Of a stretch of 64,000 bases of DNA, positions 1 to 11,519 are shown piece after piece. The stretch comes from Utricularia gibba. Lineage: Eukaryota > Streptophyta > Magnoliopsida > Lamiales > Lentibulariaceae. The translations under genes were made by a program, and so were the position numbers. How positions within the stretch are numbered: position 1 is the stretch's first letter; every line of letters begins with the position of its first letter. The notes under the pieces are model-generated. The model did not search any database and was not told the DNA's origin. It was given only the letters and a program-made list of their open reading frames with translations. The stretch covers positions 868,001 to 932,000 of the forward strand of contig NEEC01000023.1 of NCBI GenBank assembly GCA_002189035.1. Direction: 5' to 3'.

Positions 1-2187
1 GAGGCCATACCTTGAGTAGTCGCGTATAGAGATGGATGACCAGGAGGGTGGTGCTTTGCAGAACAAGATCATCAAAGCATGTATGCATGCATCTTCCTTA
101 TTCTATGGGCATCCGCTCACATTGACGGAGAATGAACTGTTTTTGTACATGGCTAAGAAATACATCACGTTCAAAGCATGCAAATTCTTACGTGGTGGAT
201 GGAGGAGATGCACTAGAAATGTAGTTCATGGCCAAGGTGCCTGCGAGGTACGACGAGTATCTTCGCTATCCCACGAGCGGCAGAAGACATTACAAACATC
301 GAACGAACTTGGCGCTGCTGTTTTCCCGATCATCCACGCCTACTTTTTTAGTGAAGGTCCCCGGTGCAACGTCAGGAAGAGTTCTGCCATCTCAGCAAGC
401 AAGCATGCACCATTTCTGATCCGCATCGCCCTGCTTCGGTCACATGGAGGCAACGAGATTACCGATTTTCCCGCAGTCCTCTCAAGCAGTCTAGCTGCAT
501 ATTCCCTAAACCCTACGAAACATCAATCCTCCCAAGGATGTTGCGCAGTGCACAACATAGTGGAGAGTTTAAGGATCCAGGCGGAATCGAACCGCCATCC
601 TCTCGACGCATTAATGCGACGGAGTGCTCTTCCAATACGAGCTCATGAATCCATCCCTTCGTGGTTCTAGAGTTACCCCATCACCCAACAAAGAAACAGA
701 GCTTCAAACTCAGAAAACAAAATCAACGAGGGATTACGCTTACTGATAAATGGGATAACGTTATAAGAAGTACTTTTACTTGAGGACCATCTAGTGAAGA
801 CTGGGTAAACCCCCACGTGCCACACCGGTGGGTAGACAACATTAGCCGCAACCAAGGCTACCCAAACCTGCTGCATTGGAATAAAATCGAAAAAACACAT
901 CCAGAGCAGTGAACTACCATGGCAACGACTCGAGGCAGCCTTGATCCCTCCAAAGCAGGATCAAATACCACTTACATGCAACGATATGGCGATTGGATTA
1001 AATAACTAGGGTAACAAAATTAAATGCAACAAAACCCAATCAACCTGCACATGTTCGCGCATCCGAGCGTCCAGCAACCCCGGGCAGGCCTCGTGTTAGC
1101 GCGCCGAGCGACCACCACGGAACTCCACGCCGGCAAAACAGACCTCCGAATATATACACGCTTCACGCCTCCATCGGTGCCTCTGGACGCCAACCCTGTT
1201 CCGCAGCCAGCAACCAACCACTAACGACGACAGGGATACTAATACAACCCAACAATGGCAGGAAGGCTTACAATACCCACAACCCTAAACGATGAGGGCC
1301 AAGGAAAATGAAAAGGAACAGCGCATGCGCAACCATGAAGCAACATAATGATGAATAGAAGGAAGAATGTTACGCCGATGTTAAGTCGGGCGATTTCGAG
1401 ATGTTTGATTCGCGCTGCTTTAAGATACAAATTACAAGGGAATCGCAAGTTTAAATACGCAGTACCTTTACTGATGATGCTCCCGACCGGTTGAGATAGA
1501 TTTGTTGATGACTGTTTGAATGGACCTGGATGGATTGTGCAGTCCCTACTTTATTATGTAGGACTTGGCACAGCCCATCCAGGAGCAAACAAATCGATTG
1601 CAGTGAGTTTTCCGTGCGCGGGAAGGTGCAGGATAACGCGACACACGACACAATCGAGGGGAGAGCCGGGCTGAAACCCCGTGCCATCTCCCCACCAAAT
1701 CCAAAAAACAGTTATTTTATTAGACTTTGACCTGCCATGCGAGCGCACCCAACATGGCAAAGGTCTCTGACATCCTCACCACCCACCCGTAAAGACAAGC
1801 AACGATATTCTCTACGAACCCGCAGCAAAGACAACCCAACAAAATGATCAAATACACAACGAGTAATTCCTGAAAGATAACTTCCCTTAAATCCATTCTC
1901 GGTCGGAATAGAGGCGCCTCTGAAGGGACTCCTAGAGTGGCAAGTTCACTGAATCTCGAACCGGATCACCAGCAAAAGCGCTTGGCGCAAATTTAAGAAC
2001 ATCATGACCGCCGCGAATCGTCTACAAATAACATGGATATAATTGGAACCAAGACGAGCATATGCAGTAGTAACTAAAGCTTTTAGCATAATATATCCAC
2101 GTACCTAGGCAACAGGCACATACATATGAACAGATCTGCGAAATCAAGGCGGATCGGTGACGAGTGAAACCATCGGATTCATCTCAC
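1..2187. other. Unassigned 5' region, no supported coding gene
   Basis: Several open frames exist on both strands, one of 212 codons at 32-670 (+). None resembles a protein I recognise, and the longest runs straight through the tRNA-like element at 573-652, so I do not call it. The stretch could be intron or 3' sequence of a minus-strand gene whose leader exon lies at 2188-2400. Apart from the tRNA-like element I see no structured feature. Confidence 0.3.
573..652 (-). tRNA. tRNA-like element with an over-long anticodon arm
   Basis: Read on the minus strand this 80-nt stretch has a 7-bp acceptor pairing (GGATTCA with TGGATCC, one G-T), a D-arm-like GCTC/GAGC stem, and a perfect 5-bp T stem around TTCGATT, which includes a GGTTCGATTCC B-box. 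The anticodon region is about 23 nt rather than 17. It folds as a longer hairpin built on the palindrome CGCATTAATGCG, so no anticodon can be assigned. It may be a tRNA pseudogene, a tRNA with a small insertion, or a tRNA-derived relic. Confidence 0.4.
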
Positions 2188-2400
2188 CTGTCGGCGCTTC
2201 CGAGGAGGTGGAGAGATACGGGTCAGGCCAAAAAAACCACATCCAAAACGTAGATCTACGAGATAAGTTTTTTGAGACGGGATAGAAAACGGCAGATCTG
2301 GGAAGGAAGAGTAGATCTGAAATTGAGGGGCGGCCGCCTTGTTTTTTTTTTTGGGTTGAGATTGTCAAGGTTTGCGGAGAGAAGAGAGCCTTTTAAGCAC
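2188..2400 (-). other. Possible 5' UTR exon of a minus-strand gene
   Basis: On the minus strand a pyrimidine-rich, non-coding stretch ends at a strong donor (CCGACAG followed by GTGAGAT; exon edge at 2188). A TTAAAAG TATA-like motif lies near 2395. This resembles the leader exon of a plant housekeeping gene with a 5' UTR intron. I found no convincing coding exon to its left, so the gene body is unidentified. Confidence 0.25.
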
Positions 2401-2671
2401 CGGGTGAGAAAAGTGGGCCAAGTCGGCGTATCCAACGATGATGAAGGTTTGCGGATTCGTTACGCAGGATGATCGACGGTTGTTATGAGCCGGCAATAGA
2501 TTCTAGAAGCTCCTATCCGATCCCCGCCAGATTTCGGCTTCTTAGAGGGGAGGAGACCCGGCCCAGAAACCGGAGCCTGATTAACAAGCAGGTTCTTGAG
2601 GCCCAACTAAATGAATGAAAACGTGTGTATGTAAGCGCATATTAGAATGCACCAAGACCGGTGGAGAGGAT

Positions 2672-3215
2672 TGTTAGAATATACAATACTACATCGGAAA
2701 ATGAAAGTGAAATAATCTAATATATAATAAACTACATATCACAAATAATCAGTTGGGCCTAATTTTTTCTAATGCGATTTATGTTTCTTGTGTATTTGGA
2801 CTTCACGTGTATACTCACCCAACCCATCGGATCCTAAATTTCAAAATGGTATCAGAGCGTTTGACTCACGGCACGGCTTGGATGACCAAGATGAGTTTCA
2901 TTCTGATATGAGGTCCGATTAAAAAAAAAAAGGAGATTCATTATATTTAGGCGACAAAAAAATAGATTGACTTATGACCTAAATACTACCTACAATCATT
3001 AAAAAAAAAAGAGGAGCAAGTCATCATCGGATCACAGACCAGTTCGACTTGAGGGCGGGTGCTAAAATACATAATCCCACGTCGAAAAATGAAAATGGAA
3101 TAGTCAAATATATAAAAAAACTATACATCAATAGTAATAAATTGAGCCTAATCTTTTCTAATGTTATCTAGGTTAATTATCACTTGAAGTCACTCGCTCT
3201 CTTTTCTTGAAAACC
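2672..3215 (+). mobile_element. TRIM-type miniature LTR retrotransposon, degenerate
   Basis: A terminal repeat begins TGTTAGAATATACAA at 2672 and ends near 2843. It is followed at once by TGGTATCAGAGC (2847-2858), the usual plant primer-binding site complementary to initiator tRNA-Met. About 200 bp of non-coding interior ends in a purine-rich tract (GAGGGCGGG) just before a second, diverged copy of the repeat starting about 3060 (TGCTAAAATACATAATCCCA). The short LTRs and the absence of gag or pol fit a terminal-repeat retrotransposon in miniature. The right edge is blurred and I could not define target-site duplications. A related solo LTR lies near 51164. Confidence 0.7.
2847..2858 (+). promoter_or_regulatory. 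Retroelement primer-binding site (tRNA-Met)
   Basis: TGGTATCAGAGC directly follows the first LTR. It is the standard complement to the 3' end of initiator tRNA-Met used by plant Ty1-copia and TRIM elements. Confidence 0.75.
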
Positions 3216-5652
3216 TCTTAGACTTACAAGCTTCCAAGTAACAATGGAAATTCACACCGAGTATGCAACAGACTCTCCCTCTAGTGTCAACCGGATAACA
3301 ACCTCTATTTGCGACACTGGACACATGAAGAATTTCGCACATAGAATAAAGATTCTCCCTTCCCCAACTCCTCACACAGAGTTTCCACCCTTTTTTTTCT
3401 TGGCGTTCCCACAGACGTTGCTATATCATTGTAGCAATTGACTTCTCAGCTGTGTTAGTGGCATGATCATTAGGCCCTCTAGGCTAGGGAACAGCATAGG
3501 CTCAACACAGACAGATCCACTTCCAACCTACTACAAGGCACATTATGCAACAACATGTTTGATTTTTAGGTTTTATCTGGTGAATATCTATGTGAGGTGT
3601 TGTCCATTTACACACGAAAAACACTTACCATCTCACCAAAAAAGCCTATCGGGCACTACAGTGCCATCCCACAAGAAGAGATGGTCGGCAGCTGTGGCTA
3701 GGTGGGTTCAGTTATTCCTGATCATTGCATCATCCATCCCGGGAATTATGGCAGCCATCTCCGACGTTAACTCCTGCTAAGCATTGGTAATGATCTCGGG
3801 CGTTGGGCACTTCATGGGACAGCAATGCAACCCTGCGTGTGTTCCAAATGTACCAATGTATCCATCCAGGCGCTTTCTGCCAGCGTGCATGGCACCCACA
3901 ATTCTAACATCCTTTATCTCTCTACAATTCAGTATCATGTGCGGTGGGTGGGTCTCTATTTAAATGAAGCCCCATGCAAGTAACTGGGCCATTCTTTTCA
4001 CGTTGCCTTGCTGTAGAGCAGAGGATGAGTCCAGTCCAGTCCAGTAACTGGGATCCCCAGTCTCTTTTTTTGTTCCTCCGGTGCGCACGTGCAGCTTAAC
4101 TGCGCCAACCAGACAGTCACTTCAATATCGAAAAAGCGAGGCACAGAGGTCTGATGCTGCTGCAAGAAGGGATCTGATTCGAAAATAGTTGGATTTATAG
4201 CAGCAACAACGATCACCCCTTGATAATAATAATAACAAGGGGCTGGAGGGGTGTGTGTGAGCGCGCGCGCGCGAGTGGGGTAATTATTAAAAGATGCGTT
4301 TTTTGGTGGGTGTCGCCATGGGCAGCCACACACGCACATTGCCAGCAGCTCTTTCTTTTTCTTTCCTTTGGTAGTAGTCCCCCACAGGCCGCTCTCTCCC
4401 TCTCTCTCCACCGAAATTCAGCATTTAAGGATCTCAGGACCATCCCCTTGGTCCCCCCTCTCCCTCTCCCTCTCCCTTCTTCAAACATTTTCACCAATCC
4501 CCACTTTGACTGCTTCATCAACACTAAATCACCATTCCTAGTCCTCATTATAACTCCTTCTAACCATTCTTTGTGCACAGATTGCTCACTTCCTCCAACA
4601 ACAAATCACGGTGCCCGGAGGGGTTGAAACCTCCTCCTAGGACTAACCTTTCCATTTTCTACTCTTGCATTTTTGCTGTGTGTGAGTTTTCTCTGCGCCT
4701 AATATTTTAATATTAACCCCTCTACATGTTTCACTTTCTTCACAGGTCTCGGCGCCAGAAGGGAATCCTGAGTGATAACACTACTACATGCCCGTGGCTG
4801 CTTCTGCTTCCCAGGAAATTTGCGTTTCTCTTTTCTTTATGTACACAACTCGGTTTAATCAATATTAGAATCCATACTATCTCGGTGGCAATTATCGAAA
4901 TTTGTCAAAATCAGGCGAACGAGGACAAGCTCGATCCAAATCGCACCACGCTTTCATTGGAATCAATGATCAACGTGATCGTGTGAAAGCTAACATATGA
5001 TGATTAGCATGTTGAAAATTCTACCTTTTCGTCCAACAAAATCTAGGGTTTTATGACACTAATGTGTAACCACCTAACAACGAAGGCAAGTAATCTTCAC
5101 TTAATCTGACTTGGCCTTGAGAATGGTGTGGAAGGACCTTGAAACCGTATGGCATTGCGGGTATTGAGAAAAACAAAAGGATTAAAATGTTTGGAGGTAT
5201 TATTAGTGATTAGTATACCGATGTGCTTGTGTAGTTGTTATAAAAGTAAGAGTTGATTGAAAGTGAAGTGTGGGAAGAGCAAGAGGGGTAGCCTTCCAAC
5301 CTTTTATTTTTATTTTCTCCTCTTCTCTCCTTTGCTTTCATTATCTGCTTCTTTCGTTTGTCTGGTGCAGAGCCCCCCCCGAGATTCCATGAGGCTGCTG
5401 CTACTGCTGCTGCTGTGTTCAGTTTCAGACATAGCATCAAGCACAGACATCTAGACATATGAATGATGATATGAACCTAATTCGGGCAAAATGATCATCA
5501 GATTCATATGTTGAATCTGCTGGTTTCTCCTCTTTTTCTTTTTCACAAGAGGAAGCTTGATGTTCGGGAGGTAGATATCGTGTTTGATCGAGTTTGGAAT
5601 AGGCGGTGCTTCTTTTTTGTTCTTTTCAATGCATAGACAAGGAGAGTGGATC
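3216..5652. other. Intergenic region and presumed leader of the BLH gene
   Basis: No protein-coding exon is evident. Around 4380-4640 the + strand is strongly pyrimidine-rich (repeated CCCTCT/CCCTCTC), with a short (CG)n tract near 4262, as expected for a transcribed leader or core promoter. BELL genes commonly have 5' UTR exons. A plausible acceptor (pyrimidine tract ending ATGCATAG, 5621-5637) sits just upstream of the chosen BLH start, so part of this stretch is probably leader exon and leader intron. Confidence 0.4.
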
Positions 5653-8031
5653 ATGAAGGACCCGGGGTTAGATTTGGAGCCACAGGGTTTGGGCGGACAT
5701 CCGGCGGCTTACGAAGGGATGCTGCCGGAGTTTGTATGGCAAAAGGAGGCGGGGGAGGGTCCAAGTACGGCGGATGAGAGTCAGATCCAGCAAAGCTTCC
5801 GTTGGCCGCAAAAACACCACACGCCTGTTGGAGTAAATGGCGTTCCTGAGGAGGTACTTTGCAGTTTCATGCAGCTCAGTGGATCTCTTAATTGATTCAT
5901 TGATAGATTCCTCTTCTTTTTCCCTTGTTTCTTTAATCCCCCCCCCCCCCTCCTCTTGTTTGTTGACAGCTTCGTTATATGAATCAGCATCAGCATCAGC
6001 ATCATCATCATCATCCTCAGATGAAAGATTCTTCATCCTACCTCCACCATCTGATTCAGAACCCAGCAGACCCTCAATTTCAAGGCGGCCATCATCTGAT
6101 TGGCCCGTCAAACTTGGCCGCCGGTCCATCGCAGTTCGTGTGGGCTGCTCCGGCCGACGAAGCTTCCGGCCTGAGAACTGGGAGGGTGCTGGAAGGCCAA
6201 GGCCTTTCCTTATCATTATCGTCGACGAACAAGCTGCAGAAAATGAACATGGAACAAGGTGACTTGTACTTCCGGAGTCAAGGTATTATTGGGCCATCAA
6301 ATTTCTTGAGAAACTCACGCTACTTGAGACCCGCACAAGAACTCCTTCAAGAATTCTGCTGTGTTGGGAGAGGTCAATTCAAGTACCTCAAGCTCAAAAC
6401 CAACTCAGATGACGGAAACCCTAATGCAGCAACGGCAGCGGCTACTTCTTTGCAGACGCCATCTTCCAAGGATCGCCATTCGCTCTCCCCTTCAGAAAGA
6501 ACCGAGTACCAGAGAAGAAAGATCAAGCTTCTCTCGATGCTTGATGAGGTTTTGCTCCTCTTCTCTTCTCCTATTTTTATACTTACTTCCACACATTGAA
6601 TTGGAAGGAATAATAAGGACAACAAAAATAATAATGCGAAGAGAGCTTGGGGGCCGGCCGCAAAGAGCTGCTGCTGACATGAATGTTCCCACCAAACCAT
6701 GGGCCTCAAGTCGTTCAGTTCAGCCGCAAGGGGATTGGATGATTAGTAAAAGGGTTCTTTTCTTTTCTTTTCTAGCTAATGATGATCAACTCTAGGAAAA
6801 AGGAAAACATTTGATCCTCCCCCTGTCAAGTGTCTTGTTTTGGCCGTAGCATAGCATAGGGACTTCCTTAGTCTACACATCAGAGCTACAGTGGTTTCAT
6901 TAATGCAAGCGCTGCTTTTTGGTTTGATAAGGTGGAGGAGAGGTACATGAGATACTGCGAACAGATGCAAGGGCTGGTGAACTGGTTCGACTCAGTGGTC
7001 GGCCGTGGAGCGGCGGCGCCGTACACCGCCTTAGCACAGAAGGCCATGTCACGGCACTTCCGGTGCATGAAGGATGCGATCGCGGCGGAGCTGAAATCCG
7101 CGTGTCAGCTACTTGGTGAAAAGGACGTCGCCGGCAGCAGGGGTCTCACGAAGGGCGAAACCCCACGGCTCAAAGTGCTTGAACAGAGATACCGGCAGCA
7201 GAAATCCCTGCAGCAGATGGCGGTTCTGGACCCGGAATCCTGGCGCCCCCAGCGAGGCCTGCCGGAGCGCAGCATCAACATTCTACGATCCTGGCTATTC
7301 GAACACTTCCTGCATCCGTAGGCCATTTTTGTTAATTATCATCTTCCCACCCACCCACCCACCAACCAGTTTTGAAAGCTTATGATCGATTCCAATGTAG
7401 GTACCCAAGCGAAGCTGACAAGCATCTGCTGTCGAGGCAGACGGGCTTGTCCAAGAATCAGGTAATTATTATTATGTATCCAGACAAAACAGCATATCGC
7501 ATGCATACATATTTGGCCTGCGTGATCACTCACTAATCAGAATGAGCTTGTGGGTGATTAGAAAAATAGATAATTAGTGTGTGTTCAAAGTGCATGGCAT
7601 GAATGCACTGAATGGTGAATGAGGTGAAATTCATTCGCCTACCTACCACTGAATGGCCATAAATCTCCCTGTCCCAGGTATCCAATTGGTTCATTAATGC
7701 TAGGGTTCGGCTTTGGAAGCCCATGGTGGAAGAAATGTACCAGCAGGAACTGCAGGAAGTACACCAGCAAGGAGCAGCCGCTGGGGACGCTGCTGCTGCA
7801 CGCCACCCTTCCCCGAATATCAATGCTGCAACAACAGAAAACGACCTATCGGAGGAGGGGGCTGCATCCGCCGACATCTCGCGGTGCTTCACGCCGGAGA
7901 GAATCCCCGACGCCGTACCCGCCTCCAGGAATCGCCCCGCGGGAGGAGTTTCGCTGACTCTGGAACTCAGGCACTCGGAGAATCTACCCAAGATGAGGCA
8001 CCTCTCCATAAGGGACTTTGAAGCATATTGA
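5653..8031 (+). CDS. BLH: BEL1-like (BELL) homeodomain transcription factor
   Basis: Nuclear TALE-class transcription factor; family members work as heterodimers with KNOX proteins in meristem and organ patterning. Five exons join in phase: 5653-5853, 5970-6548, 6932-7317, 7401-7461 and 7678-8031, giving 526 aa. In order: a His/Gln-rich stretch (about aa 71-83), an LSLSLSS motif (about 147), the SKY motif [14 protein letters not shown] (from about 183), the BELL domain across exons 2-3, and an atypical homeodomain from about 364 containing the three-residue-extension loop (HPYPSEADK) and the recognition helix [18 protein letters not shown]-terminal ZIBEL-like GGVSLTLEL follows. The start at 5653 is chosen because a likely 3' splice site ends at 5637; an in-frame ATG at 5629 would lie in the intron. 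I am sure of the family but not the subclade. Confidence 0.93.
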
Positions 8032-8513
8032 TGTCGAACAGCAACGACTGGGACTGGGACTGGGAGCTTCTCCGTTTTGTATATCGCCTCGGCGTGCGTT
8101 GCGTTCACGTGTGGCGGAGGTACTACTACTTTTGGAATGACCGACCGGCTTTTTGTTTTTAGTAACAAGGCCCAGCGTGAAGCTCACGGCCCAACGTAGA
8201 GGCCCACTTGTCCTTAACCCAAAAGATAAGAGAATAGGTAGGTACCAAGGTGGGCGGGCCTGACTGTGTATTGTATTGTACTGGACGAGGATGAGGCTCT
8301 CAAAAGGCATCCATCCCTCATTCCAAGAGGTGTAGGGTGTGCTTTAAGGTGCGAAATGAAATGGTCCTGATTCCAGAGGCGTCATGCAATAGCACGTGCG
8401 GAGGCCTCCATCACATTCATGGATACACCAGTTTGGAGCGGCAGAGACAGAGATGGATCAGGATGCATGCCTTGCCTTCAACAAAAGAGTCGGCCCTAGA
8501 GCCCACTTTTTTC

Positions 8514-8705
8514 TTGTCCGCTCAGGCTCCCTCTAGTAGAGTAGAGTTTTAGAGGTGCTTGGGTTGGGTATGCGATGCGTGCAAGCCTGGGACCTCCTCC
8601 TCCTCCTCCTTGTCCGCTCAGGCTCCCTCTAGTAGAGTAGAGTTTTAGAGGTGCTTGGGTTGGGTATGCGATGCGTGCAAGCCTGGGACCTCCTCCTCCT
8701 CCTCC
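8514..8705. repeat. Perfect tandem duplication of a 96-bp unit
   Basis: The unit starting TTGTCCGCTCAGGCTCCC at 8514 recurs without mismatch at 8610. Each copy ends in a (TCC)n run, which probably mediated slippage or unequal exchange. The perfect identity implies a recent event. Confidence 0.95.
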
Positions 8706-8745
8706 TCCAGGCATGCACCAACACTGAACACTACTAGACTCCACA

Positions 8746-8776
8746 AAAAATAAATAAATAAATAAATAAATAAAAA
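8746..8776. repeat. (AAAT)n microsatellite
   Basis: About seven consecutive TAAA units, followed by an A-rich tail. Confidence 0.9.
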
Positions 8777-8815
8777 ATAAAAAACCATTTTCATTCTAAT
8801 CCCAATCTATCCCCC

Positions 8816-8822
8816 TATAAAA
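8816..8822 (+). promoter_or_regulatory. TATA box (TATAAAA)
   Basis: TATAAAA in a C-rich context, about 340 bp before the ATG at 9159. The distance leaves room for a leader containing the apparent 5' UTR intron. Confidence 0.5.
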
Positions 8823-9158
8823 GGGGCTAAAAGCCCGCTCAGGGTTTTCTGTGGCTATTCAGAATCCGATACAAGTCCCAACTCAGATCGACTAGCTCTT
8901 CCGAACGCGGTCAACTTCACCAGCACACCCACTCCAGCTTCGATTTGTATTTTGCTGGTTCACCAGGTGTTTTTCCTTTTTTTTTTTTTTGGTTTGTAGG
9001 TTTCGTCCCGAAGAATGCTTACTATACCTGCGGCTGAGGGCATCCGCCACTTAATCCCTTCGCTTCTCTTGAGAGTGTGTTTTTCTTATTGGGCTCTTTA
9101 GAAATTGGAGTTGCTTAAATTCCTCTTTGTCTGGGTAGACTATCGAATCGCAAGAGAA

Positions 9159-11095
9159 ATGGGGCTTTCAAGAACTGTGCGTCCTCTGGCGAGGGCGGGG
9201 TTGTGTCATTGGCTGGGACGTTGTAGACAATTCCAGACCTCGGCCTCCGTTAATCATCACGGCAAGTTTATACGAGATCTTTTTTTCAGAATGATATTTC
9301 AATGAGACTGCTTGCACGGAACTTTGACCTTGAATGATGGAAGTGCCCTGTAAAATAGTTTAGCCTTTTTTATGTATGTACCTTTCGCCCTTTCTTGAGT
9401 TATTATACCGGTTTCTGGAAGAACGCTGGCTTTTAGCGTTTCTGAATGAGTCATACTTCATGGGGTTCTGCCGCAGTTGTAGTTGAGAGACTCATTTTAT
9501 CCCATGGTTCGAAGATGCAGTGGCGCCTTAAGTCCTATGCTACCGCTTCTCCATCTGCTTCTGTCAAAGATGGGAAGCCTCGAGGAAGAGTCTCAAGGAA
9601 TGAGCGCCGGGCTATGGTGGAAAATTATGTCAAAGAGTATGACTTTCTTTTTTTTATGTATTCCAAAATTGCATTACATCACTTTTTGTTTCAGCAGTTT
9701 TGTGAACCATAGTATGAGCTTACCTTTCGCCTTTAAATAAAGGTTTATTGCTTTTTTTTTTTGCTATAGGCACATTGTTAATTTGGATATAAAAATTACT
9801 CTTTTACTACTTTGAACATTTATAATTAACAACAAAATGAAGGCTTATACCTGTGAAAGCCAATGGCTAAATTTAGCATGAATGTGATCCTTATGACTTT
9901 GTCTTCAGACATTGTGTAAGGGTTTGGATTTGTAATAGGTATAGGGAAATGAATGGAATGTTTCCAAGTGCTTCTCTTGCCAAAAAAGAAGTGGGTGGGT
10001 GTTATTATGTTGTTCGAGCGATAATACAGGAGCTGAAATACAAATGTAGCATATCTTCATTGGAGACCACTGATCCCAACATCGGGAGCATCTCCAAGCA
10101 AGAGTTTCCGACACATATTTTTTCTTCAATTCCGAAGGAAAACAGTAGGCAGTTCAGATGCATAGGTTCTCATTTGAAGGTAGGTTCGCGCAGCATTTCA
10201 ATAGCTTTTGAATGATTCTGATAATGTGCATAAAACGTTGGTTTACCTTCATATATGGTGCCCCTTGAGCCCTTTGATTTATCTGCTGATTTTTACACAA
10301 GCACAGGATTCATTCTGCCCCTTGGTATTTTTATTTTAAATGTTGAATAAACTTGTGCAATAATAGCCATTTGTTACGTTTTCCTTGTTTTTCTTCGCAA
10401 GCATGATAATTCGAAAGGTGCTGGGACTCAACCTTGTTGTCTGAAGGATGAAACTACTGTAGGTGGATCTATGTTAACACCTCAAGAAGGTCAGGCTCAA
10501 TCCAAGTCAAATATGGCACATGTATCAGGGATGTCTGAAAGGTAGTGACTAGCACTAGTGTATGCAGCGATTGTGTGTTTTCGTGATGACACTACTGGCA
10601 TCTTGATGAGCCTGCTGCTCTGTAGGGAAATGCACCAACTGGAGGTTCAAACTAACTCAGTTTCACAGATCGGACGTGTTGGGACTCAACCTGGATGCCT
10701 GGATGATGAGCCTTCAGTGAGCTTGGCTTCTGAAAACAACGCCATTCAGAAGACTGTAAGCGACGCTAAGTTGACATCACAAGAGGAACACCGTAAATCC
10801 AGGACAGATGAGTCGTCAGATGAATCAGGGATGGCTGAAAGGTAGTGACTTTTTCTTCCATATGGGTCACACGCGCGCGCATACACACACACACACACCG
10901 ACATGTTCTAGTGTGCGTACGCTGTATGTGTGTTTGTGTGATCATGCCGTCGGCATGCTGATGAACCATTTTGTCTTTAGGAGGAACTTGCACCAACCGC
11001 CTGGTGAAGATTCGGAGACACAAAATAAATCCTCAGTTTGGCAGAGTCTAAGATCATTTGCAAATGGGATTTTAGGCATATGGAAGAGATTCTGA
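9159..11095 (+). CDS. Unrecognised conserved plant protein, probably organelle-targeted
   Basis: I do not recognise a named function. Six exons join in phase to 324 aa: 9159-9261, 9477-9636, 9939-10179, 10402-10541, 10626-10841 and 10981-11095. The N-terminus is Arg/Ser/Ala-rich and lacks acidic residues (starting MGLSRTVRPLARAG), like a mitochondrial or plastid presequence. Residues about 70-125 form the only ordered-looking block, with RRAMVENYVKEYREMN, FPSASLAKKEVGG and YYVVRAIIQELKYK; the rest is polar and low in hydrophobics. The C-terminus is short, basic and aromatic. Intron 1 has a GC donor (CACG/GCAAGT). Exons 4 and 5, with their introns, are tandem duplicates, so the protein carries a diverged repeat containing GTQPxCLxDE and SGMxER. 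It faces HEC tail-to-tail. Confidence 0.75.
10881..10898. repeat. (CA)n microsatellite inside intron 5
   Basis: An alternating CA run following a CGCGCG tract. It accounts for part of the length difference between the two duplicated introns of the surrounding gene. Confidence 0.85.
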
Positions 11096-11519
11096 TCTGC
11101 GTGCGTGGTTGGGGAATGAGCATGGTTGCTACATACATCGTCTTCTTGAGGAGATCATGAAGTTACACTCCTGTCCTCTGGAATTAAGCAAGAGGGCCCC
11201 TTCCAATTGTGCTCGCATATTTTGATTGTTCGTCATGTTCACTTTCATGGTTGCTTCTAAATAGGTGATACGGGCATCATCCAAAGGCACAGTCGCCGTG
11301 AGTTTGGGTGGTCGGGGGCTGCAGGGCAGTTGCCGTCCAGATCCCCAGGCGGGTACATAGGTACTTGACTTATGAGGTTTATTTTTAGACACTCCGCGAA
11401 CAAACATAGGTGGAGATGAGAAGAGGCAGGGTCAGCCAAGGCAACCTCCACAAATCTCCATTTTATTTCCGGAGAATGGTTTAACGACTCGCCACCGCCG
11501 AGTGAGAATGTAAGGTAAA

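Larger units (their letters stand above)
8032..9158. other. BLH 3' flank, repeats and promoter of the next gene
   Basis: Contains the BLH 3' UTR, a perfect 96-bp tandem duplication (8514-8705), an (AAAT)n microsatellite (about 8746-8776) and a TATA box at 8816 for the downstream + strand gene. A likely leader intron starts at CACCAG/GTGTTT near 8967. No coding sequence is seen. Confidence 0.5.

Noticed and set aside
32-670. 212-codon + strand open frame at the window start
   Set aside because: No recognisable protein features. It runs antisense through the tRNA-like element, and its composition looks like chance.
4213-4627. Overlapping frames on both strands near 4.2-4.6 kb
   Set aside because: Low-complexity pyrimidine/purine sequence of a probable leader, not coding.
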